Assembly: GCF_003858395.1 (NCBI RefSeq)
Contig: NZ_QWEV01000005.1
Location: 3,534,001-3,598,000, forward strand
Length of the DNA stretch: 64,000 nucleotides
Source of the DNA: Acidipila sp. EB88
Lineage (GTDB): Bacteria; Acidobacteriota; Terriglobia; Terriglobales; Acidobacteriaceae
Direction of reading: 5' to 3'
Each line of letters begins with the position of its first letter. Positions within the stretch are counted from its first letter, which is position 1. Shown one piece after another: positions 17,028 to 25,833 of the stretch. Under the pieces are notes generated by a model. It was given only the letters and a program-made list of their open reading frames with translations. It ran no database searches and was not told where the DNA came from. The translations under genes were made by a program, and so were the position numbers.

Positions 17028-19228
17028 GGAAGCGCATGGCGCAGGAAAGCAGCGGTTGCGACGGGATCGATTTCGGTACGGAGAGTCGTTTGCGACAGGC
17101 TGCCGCGAAGGTGCGGGGCCTGTGGCTGCTTTCGCTGCTGGCGTGCCTCCTGGCGTTGTGTGCAGGAACGGTGTTGCAGGCACAGGGTGCGCGTGTGGAT
17201 GCGCAGCACCTATCGGTGGAACTGGTGGTGCCGGAGCAGCAGTTGGTACGAAGCGCGTCGCTAACGGCCGGGCTGCACTTCGAGCTGGAAAAAGGCTGGC
17301 ACGTGTACTGGCTGAACGCCGGGGACTCGGGCGAGCCGCCGCGTGTGCGCTGGACGCTGCCGAAGGGTGTTGCGGCTGCGGCGTTTCAGTATCCCGCGCC
17401 GCAAAGGCTGCCGCTTGGACCGTTGATGGATTACGGGTACGAGCACGACGTGGTGTTCCCGGTGCCGATTAAGGTAGCTGCGGATGCGGCGCTGGGCGCG
17501 GCGACGCTGCGCGCGGACGTGGACTGGCTCGTGTGTCGCGAGGTCTGTCTGCCGGGCAAGGCAACGTTGTCGCTGGCGACTACTATCGCGGCCGCGGGGA
17601 CGACGGCGGGCGTGGATGCTGGACACAAGGCAATCGTGGATCGTGGCGTGGCTTCGCTGCCCAAGCCCTTGCCTGCCGGGGCAGCGCATTTCGCGGCGAG
17701 CGCCAAGGGGTTCACGCTGGCGGTCGAGACCGGCCAGCAGGCAAACACGGCGCAGTTTTTCCCGACGGACCAGACGGTGATTGCGGCGGCTGCGCCGGAA
17801 CAGGCAGCGCCGGTGGCCAAGGGCGTGCGGCTGGAGCTGGTCAAAGATGAGAACCAGCAGGGGAAACTGAGCACGCTGAACGGCGTGCTGGTGCTGCCGG
17901 GCGGCGCGTCGTACACGGTGGCGGCAACGCCGGGTGTGATCCCGGCGGCGGTGCTGGCGCAGGGGCATGCGGACAGCGGGTTCTTCCAGGCGCTGCTGCT
18001 GGGCTTTGGCGGCGGCATCATTCTGAACCTGATGCCATGCGTGTTCCCGGTGCTGTTTATCAAAGGGCTTTCGCTGGTGCAGTCATCGCGCGAGGAGCGG
18101 AGCACGCTGCGGGCGCATGGCTGGGTGTACACGCTGGGCATCCTGGTGTCGTTCTGGATCGTGGTGGCGGTGCTGCTGGTGGCGCGCGGGCTTGGGCACA
18201 ACCTTGGGTGGGGCTTCCAGTTCCAGTCGCCGGTGTTCCTGGCGCTGATGGGGTTGTTTTTGTTTTTCCTGTCTCTGTCGCTTGCGGGGCAGTTCGAGAT
18301 TGGCCTGTCCATGACGAGCGCGGGCGGAGAACTGGCAAAAAAGCAGGGCTATGCCGGCTCGTTCTTTACCGGGGTGCTGGCGATGGTGGTGGCGACGCCG
18401 TGCACCGCACCGCTGATGGGCGTGGCGATTGGCTACGCGCTGGCCCATGGCGGTGCAGGCGTGGTGACGTTTGCGGTGTTTACCGCGCTGGGGCTGGGGC
18501 TGGCGACGCCGTACCTGCTGCTGGTGTACAACCCGGGCTGGACGCGGCTGCTGCCGCGGCCGGGCGCGTGGATGGACGTGTTAAAGCAGTTGACGGCGAT
18601 CCCGATCCTGGCGACGGTGATCTGGCTGATCTGGCTGTTCACGCAGGCTGCCGGGGTGAATGCGCTGCTGGGGCTGCTGGGGGGCTTTCTGCTGCTGGCG
18701 GTGGCAGGCGCCGTGCTGGGCCGCTGGCCCGCGCAACGCGGGGCCACGTTATCGGCCATTGTGATCGTTGCACTTGCGGCAGCGCTGCCGGTGTACGCGG
18801 TGCAGCAGTTTGGCGCGCCGCTGGGTGCGGCTGCAAGCACGGCCAAGGGTGCGGGCAACGACTGGAAACCGTTTACGCCGGAGGCGCTGGCGATGTACCG
18901 CGCCGAGGGCAAGCCGGTGCTGGTGGACTTTACGGCGAGCTGGTGCCTGAGCTGCCAGGTGAACGAGCGCGTGGTGCTGGATCGCGCGGATGTGCAGGAT
19001 CGTTTGCGCCGGAGCGGCGTGGTGCTGCTGAAGGCAGATTGGACGCGGCATGATGCCTCCATCGGCGAAGCGCTGGCAACACTGGGGCGCAGTGGCATTC
19101 CGACCTATGCGCTGTACCCGGCTTCGGCAACAGCGCCGCCGCAGATGCTGCCCGAGGTGCTGACCACAGGCGTGGTGTATGCGGCGCTGGATGAGTTGCA
19201 TGCGGGCACTGCACCTGCGGGGCAGTAG
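17024..19228 (+). CDS. DsbD/ScsB-like thiol:disulfide interchange protein
   Basis: 734 residues, start GTG 17024 coupled to the preceding stop; ATG 17036 is an alternative. After a signal-like segment (LWLLSLLACLLALCAG) comes a periplasmic DsbD-alpha-like domain with the cysteine pair in WLVCREVCLPGKA. The central membrane part carries the conserved NLMPCVFPVLFIKG and ATPCTAPLMG cysteines, which pass electrons across the membrane. The C-terminal thioredoxin domain has the active site SWCLSCQVNERVV. It moves reducing power from cytoplasmic thioredoxin to periplasmic partners, for example for cytochrome c maturation or repair. It ends the lnt-prfB run. Confidence 0.92.
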   Translation: MRKRMAQESSGCDGIDFGTESRLRQAAAKVRGLWLLSLLACLLALCAGTVLQAQGARVDAQHLSVELVVPEQQLVRSASLTAGLHFELEKGWHVYWLNAGDSGEPPRVRWTLPKGVAAAAFQYPAPQRLPLGPLMDYGYEHDVVFPVPIKVAADAALGAATLRADVDWLVCREVCLPGKATLSLATTIAAAGTTAGVDAGHKAIVDRGVASLPKPLPAGAAHFAASAKGFTLAVETGQQANTAQFFPTDQTVIAAAAPEQAAPVAKGVRLELVKDENQQGKLSTLNGVLVLPGGASYTVAATPGVIPAAVLAQGHADSGFFQALLLGFGGGIILNLMPCVFPVLFIKGLSLVQSSREERSTLRAHGWVYTLGILVSFWIVVAVLLVARGLGHNLGWGFQFQSPVFLALMGLFLFFLSLSLAGQFEIGLSMTSAGGELAKKQGYAGSFFTGVLAMVVATPCTAPLMGVAIGYALAHGGAGVVTFAVFTALGLGLATPYLLLVYNPGWTRLLPRPGAWMDVLKQLTAIPILATVIWLIWLFTQAAGVNALLGLLGGFLLLAVAGAVLGRWPAQRGATLSAIVIVALAAALPVYAVQQFGAPLGAAASTAKGAGNDWKPFTPEALAMYRAEGKPVLVDFTASWCLSCQVNERVVLDRADVQDRLRRSGVVLLKADWTRHDASIGEALATLGRSGIPTYALYPASATAPPQMLPEVLTTGVVYAALDELHAGTAPAGQ

Positions 19229-19381
19229 CTGCCTGGTCGAGCGTGTGGGTGCAGCGCGGCTCGTTGCACAAATTGGGTGCTTGGGTCGGCATGGTGTGGC
19301 CGCCGGCAGGGGCTGGCAACCGCGCTTAAGGACCCGCAGATCGAACGAATCGCAGGATTAATGGCAGCCCGAGGAGGCGTA

Positions 19382-19987
19382 ATGAAGCGTGCAGCGATGG
19401 TTTTGCTTGGTACTGCGTTGCTGGCGGTGAGCAGCGCACATGCGGTCAAGGTCGGCACGGTGGCGCCGAACTTCACGGCCAAGGACTCACAAGGACAGAC
19501 CGAGACGCTTGCGCAGTACAGAGGCAAGTTCGTGGTGCTGGAGTGGACGAATCGCGATTGCCCGTACACGAAGAAGCAGTATGACAGCGGCAACATGCAG
19601 CGGCTGCAGAAGCAATGGGGAGCCAAGGGCGTGGTGTGGCTGTCGGTGCTGTCGTCGGCGCCGGGGCAGGAAGGGTACAGCTCCGCAGCGGATGAGAATG
19701 CCTATCTTCACAAGGTGGGGGCTGCGCCGCGTGCTGCGCTGCTGGATCCGGCGGGAGCGCTCGGCCACATGTACGAGGCCAAGACCACGCCGCACATGTA
19801 CGTAATAGATCCCAAGGGCGTGCTGGTGTACGAGGGCGCGATTGACAGCGACCGGAGCACCGATCCTGCAGGCTTGAAGGGCTCGGAAAACTACGTGAGC
19901 GAAGCACTGACCGAGGCGATGGATGGACAGCCGATTGCCAAGACGTATACGCAGCCATACGGTTGCGCCGTGAAGTACGGGCAGTAG
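19382..19987 (+). CDS. Exported redoxin (AhpC/TSA-thioredoxin fold)
   Basis: 201 residues from ATG 19382, with GAGGAGG four bases upstream. A signal peptide (MVLLGTALLAVSSAHA) precedes a redoxin domain: VGTVAPNFTAKDSQG, VVLEWTNRDCPYTKKQY, then HMYVIDPKGVLVYEGAID. There is one cysteine at the position of the peroxidatic/nucleophilic residue (RDCPYTKK) and a second near the C terminus (PYGCAVKY). Its position 153 bases after the DsbD-like gene suggests that it is a periplasmic client or partner of that reductase. Confidence 0.87.
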   Translation: MKRAAMVLLGTALLAVSSAHAVKVGTVAPNFTAKDSQGQTETLAQYRGKFVVLEWTNRDCPYTKKQYDSGNMQRLQKQWGAKGVVWLSVLSSAPGQEGYSSAADENAYLHKVGAAPRAALLDPAGALGHMYEAKTTPHMYVIDPKGVLVYEGAIDSDRSTDPAGLKGSENYVSEALTEAMDGQPIAKTYTQPYGCAVKYGQ

Positions 19988-20009
19988 CGGCCGGGTCGCC
20001 GCCGTGGCT

Positions 20010-20039
20010 TTGACAGCCCTGGCGCGTGGACCCTATAAC
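20010..20039 (+). promoter_or_regulatory. Near-consensus promoter of the uronate operon
   Basis: TTGACA at 20010-20015 and TATAAC at 20034-20039 with an 18-base spacer. This is the best sigma-70 promoter in the window. The transcript would start near 20046, leaving a leader of about 90 bases before the GH28 start, room enough for operator sites of a uronate-responsive repressor, though I recognise none. Confidence 0.7.
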
Positions 20040-20137
20040 TGCCGTGTCGCAGTGGCAGAGGCGAAACAGGCGTGTGTGTGTTGCGCCGAGTCCTACTTGC
20101 CGCACGCAGACCAGGCGGCGCGACCTTGTGGAGCGGC

Positions 20138-21736
20138 ATGTTGGATCGCAGGCAGGTGCTTTCGATGGCGACGCGTGGAGCGATGCTGGCCGGCATACCA
20201 GCGGGGGCGCTGCATGCCGAGGCGTCGCCCGAGGTGATGAGCGGCATCGTGAGTGTGCGCCAGTTTGGCGCGACCGGCGATGGCCACACGCTGGATAGCC
20301 CTGCGATCAATCGCGCGATTGAAGCGGCGGCGGCACGCGGGGGCGGCACAGTGTTTTTCCCGGCTGGAACGTACGCGTGCTACTCACTGCATTTGTGGAG
20401 CCACATCTGCCTGTATCTCGACCAGGGTGCGACGATTCTTGCAGCCTCGGTGCCCATGGAAGGCACGACGACGGGCGGCTACGATGCTGCCGAGCCGCAG
20501 GACCCGGCATATGAAGCCTTTCAAGATTATGGCCACAACCACTGGCACAATAGCCTGTTGTGGGGTGAGGACATTCATGATGTTTCGATCCTTGGGCCTG
20601 GATTGATCTGGGGCAAAGGGTTGAGCCGGGGCCATGACTTCGACAAGGAACTGCCCGATACCAAGAAGCCCGGCGTGGGCAACAAGGCGATCGCGTTGAA
20701 GAACTGCCGCAACGTGGTGCTGCGTGATTTTTCGATTCTGAAGGGCGGCTGGTTCGGCATTCTTGCGACAGGCGTCGACAATCTCACGATCGACAACCTG
20801 AAGATCGATACCGATCGCGACGGCATGGATATTGATTGCTGCCGCAATGTGCGCGTATCGAACTGCACGGTGAACTCGCCAATCGATGACGGGATCTGTC
20901 CGAAGAGTTCGTATGCGCTCGGGTATGCGCGTGTGACCGAGAACGTCACGATTACGAACTGTTTTGTGACGGGCTCGTACGTGATCGGGTCGGTGCTGGA
21001 CGGCAGCTGGAAACGCATGCCGGAGGAGTTCAACAAGTATGCGACGGGCCGCATCAAGTGCGGCACGGAGTCGAACGGCGGCTTCCGCAACATCACGATT
21101 GCGAACTGCGTGTTTGAGCACTCGCGCGGGTTTGCGCTTGAGACGGTGGATGGAGCGGTGTGCGAGGACATCACGTTTACGGGTGTGGCGATGCGCGGCT
21201 CGATGAATGCGCCGCTGTTTCTGCGCCTGGGCCGGCGGATGCGGGGGCCCGCGGATGCGAAGGTAGGCACGCTGCGCAGGGTGCTGATTTCGAATGTCAC
21301 GAGCTCGGATGGGATGCAGCTGCCGTCGATTCTAGCGGGTGTGCCTGGCTACCCTCTGGAGGACATAAAGATCAGCGATGTGTACCTGCACCAGGTGGGC
21401 GGTGGCGACGCGGCAATGGCAAAGCTGAGTCCGGCGGAGCAGGAGCAGGCGTATCCCGAGCCGACGATGTTTGGCGATCTGCCGGCGACGGGGTTGTATG
21501 TGCGCCATGTGCGCAACCTGGAGCTGAGCAACGTCGAGATTTCCACGGCAAAGCCGGATGCGCGGCCAGCGTTTGCACTGGTGGATGTGGAGGGTGCGGA
21601 CTGCTTTCGCGTGCGGGCGCCACGGCCGACGAGCGCGCCTGCGTTTTCGCTGCGGCGGGTGCAGGACTTTCGCGTGTTCGGCAGCCAGTTTGTGGCGGAT
21701 GCGAAGATGGCTGCGGTGGACGAAACCTCGCTGTGA
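20138..21736 (+). CDS. Exported glycoside hydrolase family 28 (polygalacturonase-like)
   Basis: 532 residues from ATG 20138. The N terminus has a twin-arginine-like MLDRRQVLSMATRG signal and Ala-rich stretch. The body is a right-handed beta-helix: VRQFGATGDGHTLDSPAINR, GGGTVFFPAGTY, then the catalytic regions DGMDIDCC, SPIDDGICPKS (the paired acids, about residue 248) and GRIKCGTES (the RIK motif, about residue 304). The usual GHG motif is not evident where expected (TGSYVIGSVLDG). GH28 enzymes hydrolyse galacturonan or rhamnogalacturonan, and the following uronate genes agree with this role. It probably releases galacturonate outside the cytoplasm. Confidence 0.88.
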   Translation: MLDRRQVLSMATRGAMLAGIPAGALHAEASPEVMSGIVSVRQFGATGDGHTLDSPAINRAIEAAAARGGGTVFFPAGTYACYSLHLWSHICLYLDQGATILAASVPMEGTTTGGYDAAEPQDPAYEAFQDYGHNHWHNSLLWGEDIHDVSILGPGLIWGKGLSRGHDFDKELPDTKKPGVGNKAIALKNCRNVVLRDFSILKGGWFGILATGVDNLTIDNLKIDTDRDGMDIDCCRNVRVSNCTVNSPIDDGICPKSSYALGYARVTENVTITNCFVTGSYVIGSVLDGSWKRMPEEFNKYATGRIKCGTESNGGFRNITIANCVFEHSRGFALETVDGAVCEDITFTGVAMRGSMNAPLFLRLGRRMRGPADAKVGTLRRVLISNVTSSDGMQLPSILAGVPGYPLEDIKISDVYLHQVGGGDAAMAKLSPAEQEQAYPEPTMFGDLPATGLYVRHVRNLELSNVEISTAKPDARPAFALVDVEGADCFRVRAPRPTSAPAFSLRRVQDFRVFGSQFVADAKMAAVDETSL

Positions 21737-21848
21737 CGGATGCGCGACAAGTGGCGCGAGTAGTACCTGTGCATTCAGTTTGTGAGTGGTGCGCCGGGTG
21801 TACCGTGCCGACGCGCGGACAGAGATGCAGCAGAGAAATGGCGGGACG

Positions 21849-23243
21849 ATGAGCTTGCTGGATGAGGATCGGCTATTGCCTGCGGAGCCTGCGGCGCGGG
21901 CACTGGCACGGCAGCTGTATGCGGGCGTGAAAGGTCTGCCAATTTTGAGTCCGCATGGGCATACGCAGGCGGCGTGGTTCGCAAACGACGAACCATTTCC
22001 CGACCCGGCGAAGCTGCTGGTGCAGCCCGATCACTACGTATTTCGCATGCTGTACAGCCAGGGTGTTTCGCTTGAAGACCTCGAGCTGGGTGCGGGGGAG
22101 ATCAAGGATCCGCGCAGGGTGTGGCGTGTGTTCGCGGAGCACTACTACCTGTTTCGCGGCACGCCGACGCGCATGTGGCTCGACCACACGTTCGGCACGC
22201 TGTTCGGATTGACGGAGAGGCTTTCTGCTGAAACGGCCGACCACTTCTACGACGTGATCGCGGAGAAGCTGCTCACCCCGGAGTTTCGGCCGCGTGCGTT
22301 GTTCGAGCGTTTCGGGATCGAGGTGCTGGCGACGACCGACTCGGCGCTGGACACGTTGGCGGACCATGCTGCGATCCGTACGTCGGGATGGAGTGGCCGC
22401 GTGCTGCCGACGTTCCGGCCGGACGCAGTGGTGGACCCGGAGTTCGCGGGGTTTCGCGAGAACATTGCAAAGCTGGGAGAACAGAACGGCGAGGACACCT
22501 CGGAGTGGAGCGGGTATCTTGCGGCGTTACGCAAGGCGCGGCTGCGTTTCAAGGCCATGGGCTGCACGGCGACCGACCATGGACACCCGACCGCGCGTAC
22601 TGCGAACCTGGCGCTGCATGAGGCTGCTGCGTTGTTTGGGCGCGTGCGCGAGGGCAATGCCGATGCGGCGGAGCAGGAGCTGTTTCGTGCGCAGATGCTG
22701 TGCGAGATGGCGCGCATGAGCCTGGAGGATGGGCTTGTGATGCAGATCCACCCGGGCAGCGCGCGCAACCACAACGAGGCGCTGTATCGACGCTACGGGC
22801 GGGATGTGGGCGGGGACATTCCAACGCAGACCGACTATGTGCGCGCGTTGAAGCCGATGCTGGATGCGTTTGGCAACGAGCCCGGACTGCGCGTGATTTT
22901 GTTTACGCTGGACGAGACAGCGTACAGCCGGGAGCTGGCGCCGCTCGCCGGGCACTACCCGTGCCTGCGGCTGGGCCCGCCCTGGTGGTTTCACGACAGC
23001 CCGGAAGGCATGATGCGATTTCGCGAGCAGGTGACGGAAACCGCGGGCTTTTACAACACGGTGGGCTTCAACGATGACACGCGTGCGTTTCTGTCGATCC
23101 CGGCGCGGCATGACATGGCGCGCCGCGTGGATTGCTCGTTCCTGGCGCGGCTGGTGCTGGAGCGCCGGCTGGACGAGGACGAGGCGCACGAAGTGGCGTA
23201 TGCGTTGACCAACGGACTGGCGCGAGCCGCATACAACCTGTAG
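21849..23243 (+). CDS. uxaC: Glucuronate/galacturonate isomerase
   Basis: 464 residues from ATG 21849, the usual length. A TIM-barrel amidohydrolase relative with ILSPHGHTQAAWF (metal-binding His-x-His) near residue 35, RMWLDHTFG, VLATTDSALDTL, CTATDHGHPTA, QIHPGSARNHNE and the closing GFNDDTRAFLSIPARHDMARRVDC. UxaC converts D-galacturonate to D-tagaturonate and D-glucuronate to D-fructuronate in the cytoplasm. It follows the GH28 gene by 112 bases and precedes the transporter by 14, consistent with one transcript. Confidence 0.96.
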   Translation: MSLLDEDRLLPAEPAARALARQLYAGVKGLPILSPHGHTQAAWFANDEPFPDPAKLLVQPDHYVFRMLYSQGVSLEDLELGAGEIKDPRRVWRVFAEHYYLFRGTPTRMWLDHTFGTLFGLTERLSAETADHFYDVIAEKLLTPEFRPRALFERFGIEVLATTDSALDTLADHAAIRTSGWSGRVLPTFRPDAVVDPEFAGFRENIAKLGEQNGEDTSEWSGYLAALRKARLRFKAMGCTATDHGHPTARTANLALHEAAALFGRVREGNADAAEQELFRAQMLCEMARMSLEDGLVMQIHPGSARNHNEALYRRYGRDVGGDIPTQTDYVRALKPMLDAFGNEPGLRVILFTLDETAYSRELAPLAGHYPCLRLGPPWWFHDSPEGMMRFREQVTETAGFYNTVGFNDDTRAFLSIPARHDMARRVDCSFLARLVLERRLDEDEAHEVAYALTNGLARAAYNL

Positions 23244-23257
23244 GTCGAAAGGCAGCG

Positions 23258-24553
23258 ATGCAGCCACTGGCAGCGGAACAGGGCGCGAAGAAGCAGAGAG
23301 TGCGGATAGGGCGCGTGCGGTGGCAGATCTGCGCGATGCTGTTTGTGGCGACCTCAATTAACTACATGGACCGCCAGGTGATCGGGCTGCTGAAGCCGAC
23401 GCTGGAGCACTCGATCGGCCTGACGGAAGCGGACTTCGGCTATATCATCGCGGCGTTTCAGTTTGCGTATGCGTTCGGGCTGCTGGCGGCAGGCAGGCTG
23501 GTAGATGCTTTGGGCTCGCGCGTGGGGTACACGCTGATTATGGGCACGTGGAGCATCGCGGCGATGGCGCATGCGCTGGCGAGCTCCGCGTTCGGATTTG
23601 GCGTGGCGCGCTTTTTCCTGGGATTGGGGGAAGCGGGTAATTTCCCGGCTGCGATCAAGACGGTGGCAGACTGGTTTCCGCAGAGTGAGCGCTCGCTCGC
23701 GACGGGAATTTTCAACTCGGGCGCGAACGTGGGAGCGATCATTGCACCGGCGCTGATTCCGTGGATCACGCTGCGGTTTGGCTGGCGTGCTGCGTTTCTT
23801 GCGACGGGCCTGTTCTCCGCGGTGTGGATCGTCTGGTGGTACCGCAACTACCGCAAGCCCGCGGAGCACCCGACGCTGACGGGCGAGGAGCTGCGGCATA
23901 TCTACCAGCAGTCCGCGGCGCAGATGGGCCCGAAGATTCCGTGGCTGAAGCTGCTGACGTACCGGCAGACCTGGGCGTTTGCCGCGGCCAAGTTTATGAC
24001 GGACCCGATCTGGTGGTTTTATCTTTTCTGGCTGCCGTCGTTTTTCGATGCGCGCTTTCACCTCGGGCTGACGCACCTGGGACTGCCGCTGATCCTGGTG
24101 TACAACTTCTCCGCCGTGGGCTCGATCGGCGGGGGCTGGCTGCCGGCGTTGTTCCGACGCTTTGGCATGGATGCGGTGGGCGCGCGTATGGCGACGATGA
24201 CGCTGTGCGCGGTGCTCGCGCTGCCGATTTTTTATGCGAGCCGGGTGCACTCGGAGTGGGCGGCGATAGCGCTGCTGAGCCTTGCGGCGGCGGCGCACCA
24301 AGGCTGGTCGGCAAACCTGTTTACAACGGCGTCGGACATGTTTCCATCGACCGCGGTGGGTGCGGTGGTGGGCATCGGCGGGATGGCGGGCTCACTGGGT
24401 GGCGTGTTGTTCTCCGTCGGTGCGGGCAGGCTTTTGCAGGTGACGCATAGCTACAGTGTGCTGTTCGGCATCTCGGCCAGCGTGTACCTGCTTGCTTTGC
24501 TGGTGCTGCGACTGGTGGCGCCGGGGTTGCGAAAGGCAGAGTTTCACGCATGA
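23258..24553 (+). CDS. MFS transporter, probable hexuronate permease
   Basis: 431 residues from ATG 23258. Twelve hydrophobic segments, with the ACS-family signature SINYMDRQVIGLLKPTLE at helix 1, a typical RLVDALGSRVGY loop between helices 2 and 3, FFLGLGEAGNFPAAIKTV, and FPQSERSLATGIFNSGANVG. These match anion:cation symporters of the ExuT/GudP group. Position between uxaC and the tagaturonate epimerase supports uptake of galacturonate or glucuronate by proton symport at the inner membrane. Its stop overlaps the start of the next gene by ATGA. Confidence 0.88.
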   Translation: MQPLAAEQGAKKQRVRIGRVRWQICAMLFVATSINYMDRQVIGLLKPTLEHSIGLTEADFGYIIAAFQFAYAFGLLAAGRLVDALGSRVGYTLIMGTWSIAAMAHALASSAFGFGVARFFLGLGEAGNFPAAIKTVADWFPQSERSLATGIFNSGANVGAIIAPALIPWITLRFGWRAAFLATGLFSAVWIVWWYRNYRKPAEHPTLTGEELRHIYQQSAAQMGPKIPWLKLLTYRQTWAFAAAKFMTDPIWWFYLFWLPSFFDARFHLGLTHLGLPLILVYNFSAVGSIGGGWLPALFRRFGMDAVGARMATMTLCAVLALPIFYASRVHSEWAAIALLSLAAAAHQGWSANLFTTASDMFPSTAVGAVVGIGGMAGSLGGVLFSVGAGRLLQVTHSYSVLFGISASVYLLALLVLRLVAPGLRKAEFHA

Positions 24554-25824
24554 GTCTGTTTCTGGCACATGGCGGAGAAGAGACAGCGATTGCGCCGGAT
24601 GCGCTGCAATCGATGCTGGTGACGACACTGGAAGCACTTGGCACGCGGCGCAAAGTGCTGCTGGTGCCGCCGGACCATACACGCGCGGCTTCGCGTGCAG
24701 GCGACCTGACACGCTGGGCCGCGGAGTACTATGGCGATCGTCTCGATGCCATTTTGCCGGCGTTGGGAACGCATGCGCCGATGACGCCCGCGCAGCTGCG
24801 CTGGATGTTTGGCGAGATGCCGCAGGATCGTGTGCGCGTGCACCACTGGCGCACGGATGTGCAGACACTGGGAGAGGTGCCGCGGGAGTTCATCGAGCAG
24901 GAGTCAGAAGGGAAGCTGCACTACAGCTGGCCCGCGCAGGTGAACCGACTGGTGGCGGAAGGCGGCCACGACCTCATTCTCTCGATCGGGCAGGTGGTGC
25001 CGCATGAAGTGATCGGCATGGCGAACTACAACAAAAACATCCTGATCGGGACGGGCGGCCGTGAGGGGATCAATCGCAGTCACTACCTAGGGGCGGTGTA
25101 CGGGATGGAGCGCATCATGGGGCGCGCCGATAACCCGGTACGGCGCGTGCTGAACGAAGCGGCATCAAGGTTTCTGGCGCTGCTGCCGATTGTGTATGCG
25201 CTGACAGTGGTGGGACGCGATGCGGGCGGTGCGCAGGTGGTGCGCGGGTTGTTTATCGGCGATGACGAGGAGTGTTTTGCGCGGGCCGCAGAGCTGAGCC
25301 TCAAAGTGAACTTTGAGCTCGTGCCGGAACCAATTACCAAGGCGCTGGTCTACCTGGAACCGCATGAGTTCCAGTCGACGTGGCTTGGCAACAAGGCGAT
25401 CTATCGCACGCGCATGGCGCTTGCGGACGATGCGGAGTTGATCATCCTGGCGCCGGCGGTAAAGGAGTTTGGCGAGGACGCCGGCATCGACGCGATGATC
25501 CGCAAGTATGGCTACTTCGGCACGCAAGCGACGCTGGACGCGGTGCAAAAGAATGCGGATCTGGCGGCGGACCTGAGTGCCGCGGCGCACCTGATCCACG
25601 GATCGTCGGAAGGGCGCTTTCGGATCACGTGGTGCCCCGGCGGCCTTTCGCGTGAGGAGATTGAGAGCGTTGGGTTCGGGTATGGCGACCTTGAAGCGAT
25701 GCGCGCGCGCTATGATCCGGCTCGGCTGGAGCATGGCATGAATGAGATCGAAGGCGAGCGAGTGTTTTACATCGCGAACCCCGGGCTTGGCTTGTGGGCG
25801 CATCGCGATCGTTTGCAGGAGTGA
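24550..25824 (+). CDS. LarA-like nickel-dependent racemase/epimerase homologue
   Basis: 424 residues, coupled to the transporter by an ATGA overlap. It belongs to the LarA (DUF2088) superfamily: the DxTR motif at Asp42-Arg45, GTHAPMT with His75, PHEVIG with His152, NYNKN with Lys162 and RSHYLG with His178. In Lactobacillus LarA the residues are His108, His174, Lys184 (covalent anchor of the nickel-pincer cofactor) and His200 (nickel ligand); the 10- and 16-residue spacings of the last three are identical here. So it is probably an active racemase or epimerase of 2-hydroxy acids. In this operon a hexonate such as mannonate or altronate is the plausible substrate. No larB, larC or larE cofactor genes are in the window. 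Confidence 0.85.
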   Translation: MSLFLAHGGEETAIAPDALQSMLVTTLEALGTRRKVLLVPPDHTRAASRAGDLTRWAAEYYGDRLDAILPALGTHAPMTPAQLRWMFGEMPQDRVRVHHWRTDVQTLGEVPREFIEQESEGKLHYSWPAQVNRLVAEGGHDLILSIGQVVPHEVIGMANYNKNILIGTGGREGINRSHYLGAVYGMERIMGRADNPVRRVLNEAASRFLALLPIVYALTVVGRDAGGAQVVRGLFIGDDEECFARAAELSLKVNFELVPEPITKALVYLEPHEFQSTWLGNKAIYRTRMALADDAELIILAPAVKEFGEDAGIDAMIRKYGYFGTQATLDAVQKNADLAADLSAAAHLIHGSSEGRFRITWCPGGLSREEIESVGFGYGDLEAMRARYDPARLEHGMNEIEGERVFYIANPGLGLWAHRDRLQE

Positions 25825-25833
25825 GGACAAGAA

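Noticed and set aside
23183-23204. CACGAAGTG resembling the REP-like hairpin
   Set aside because: It lies inside uxaC, encodes normal residues and lacks the CTGCGCGG part.
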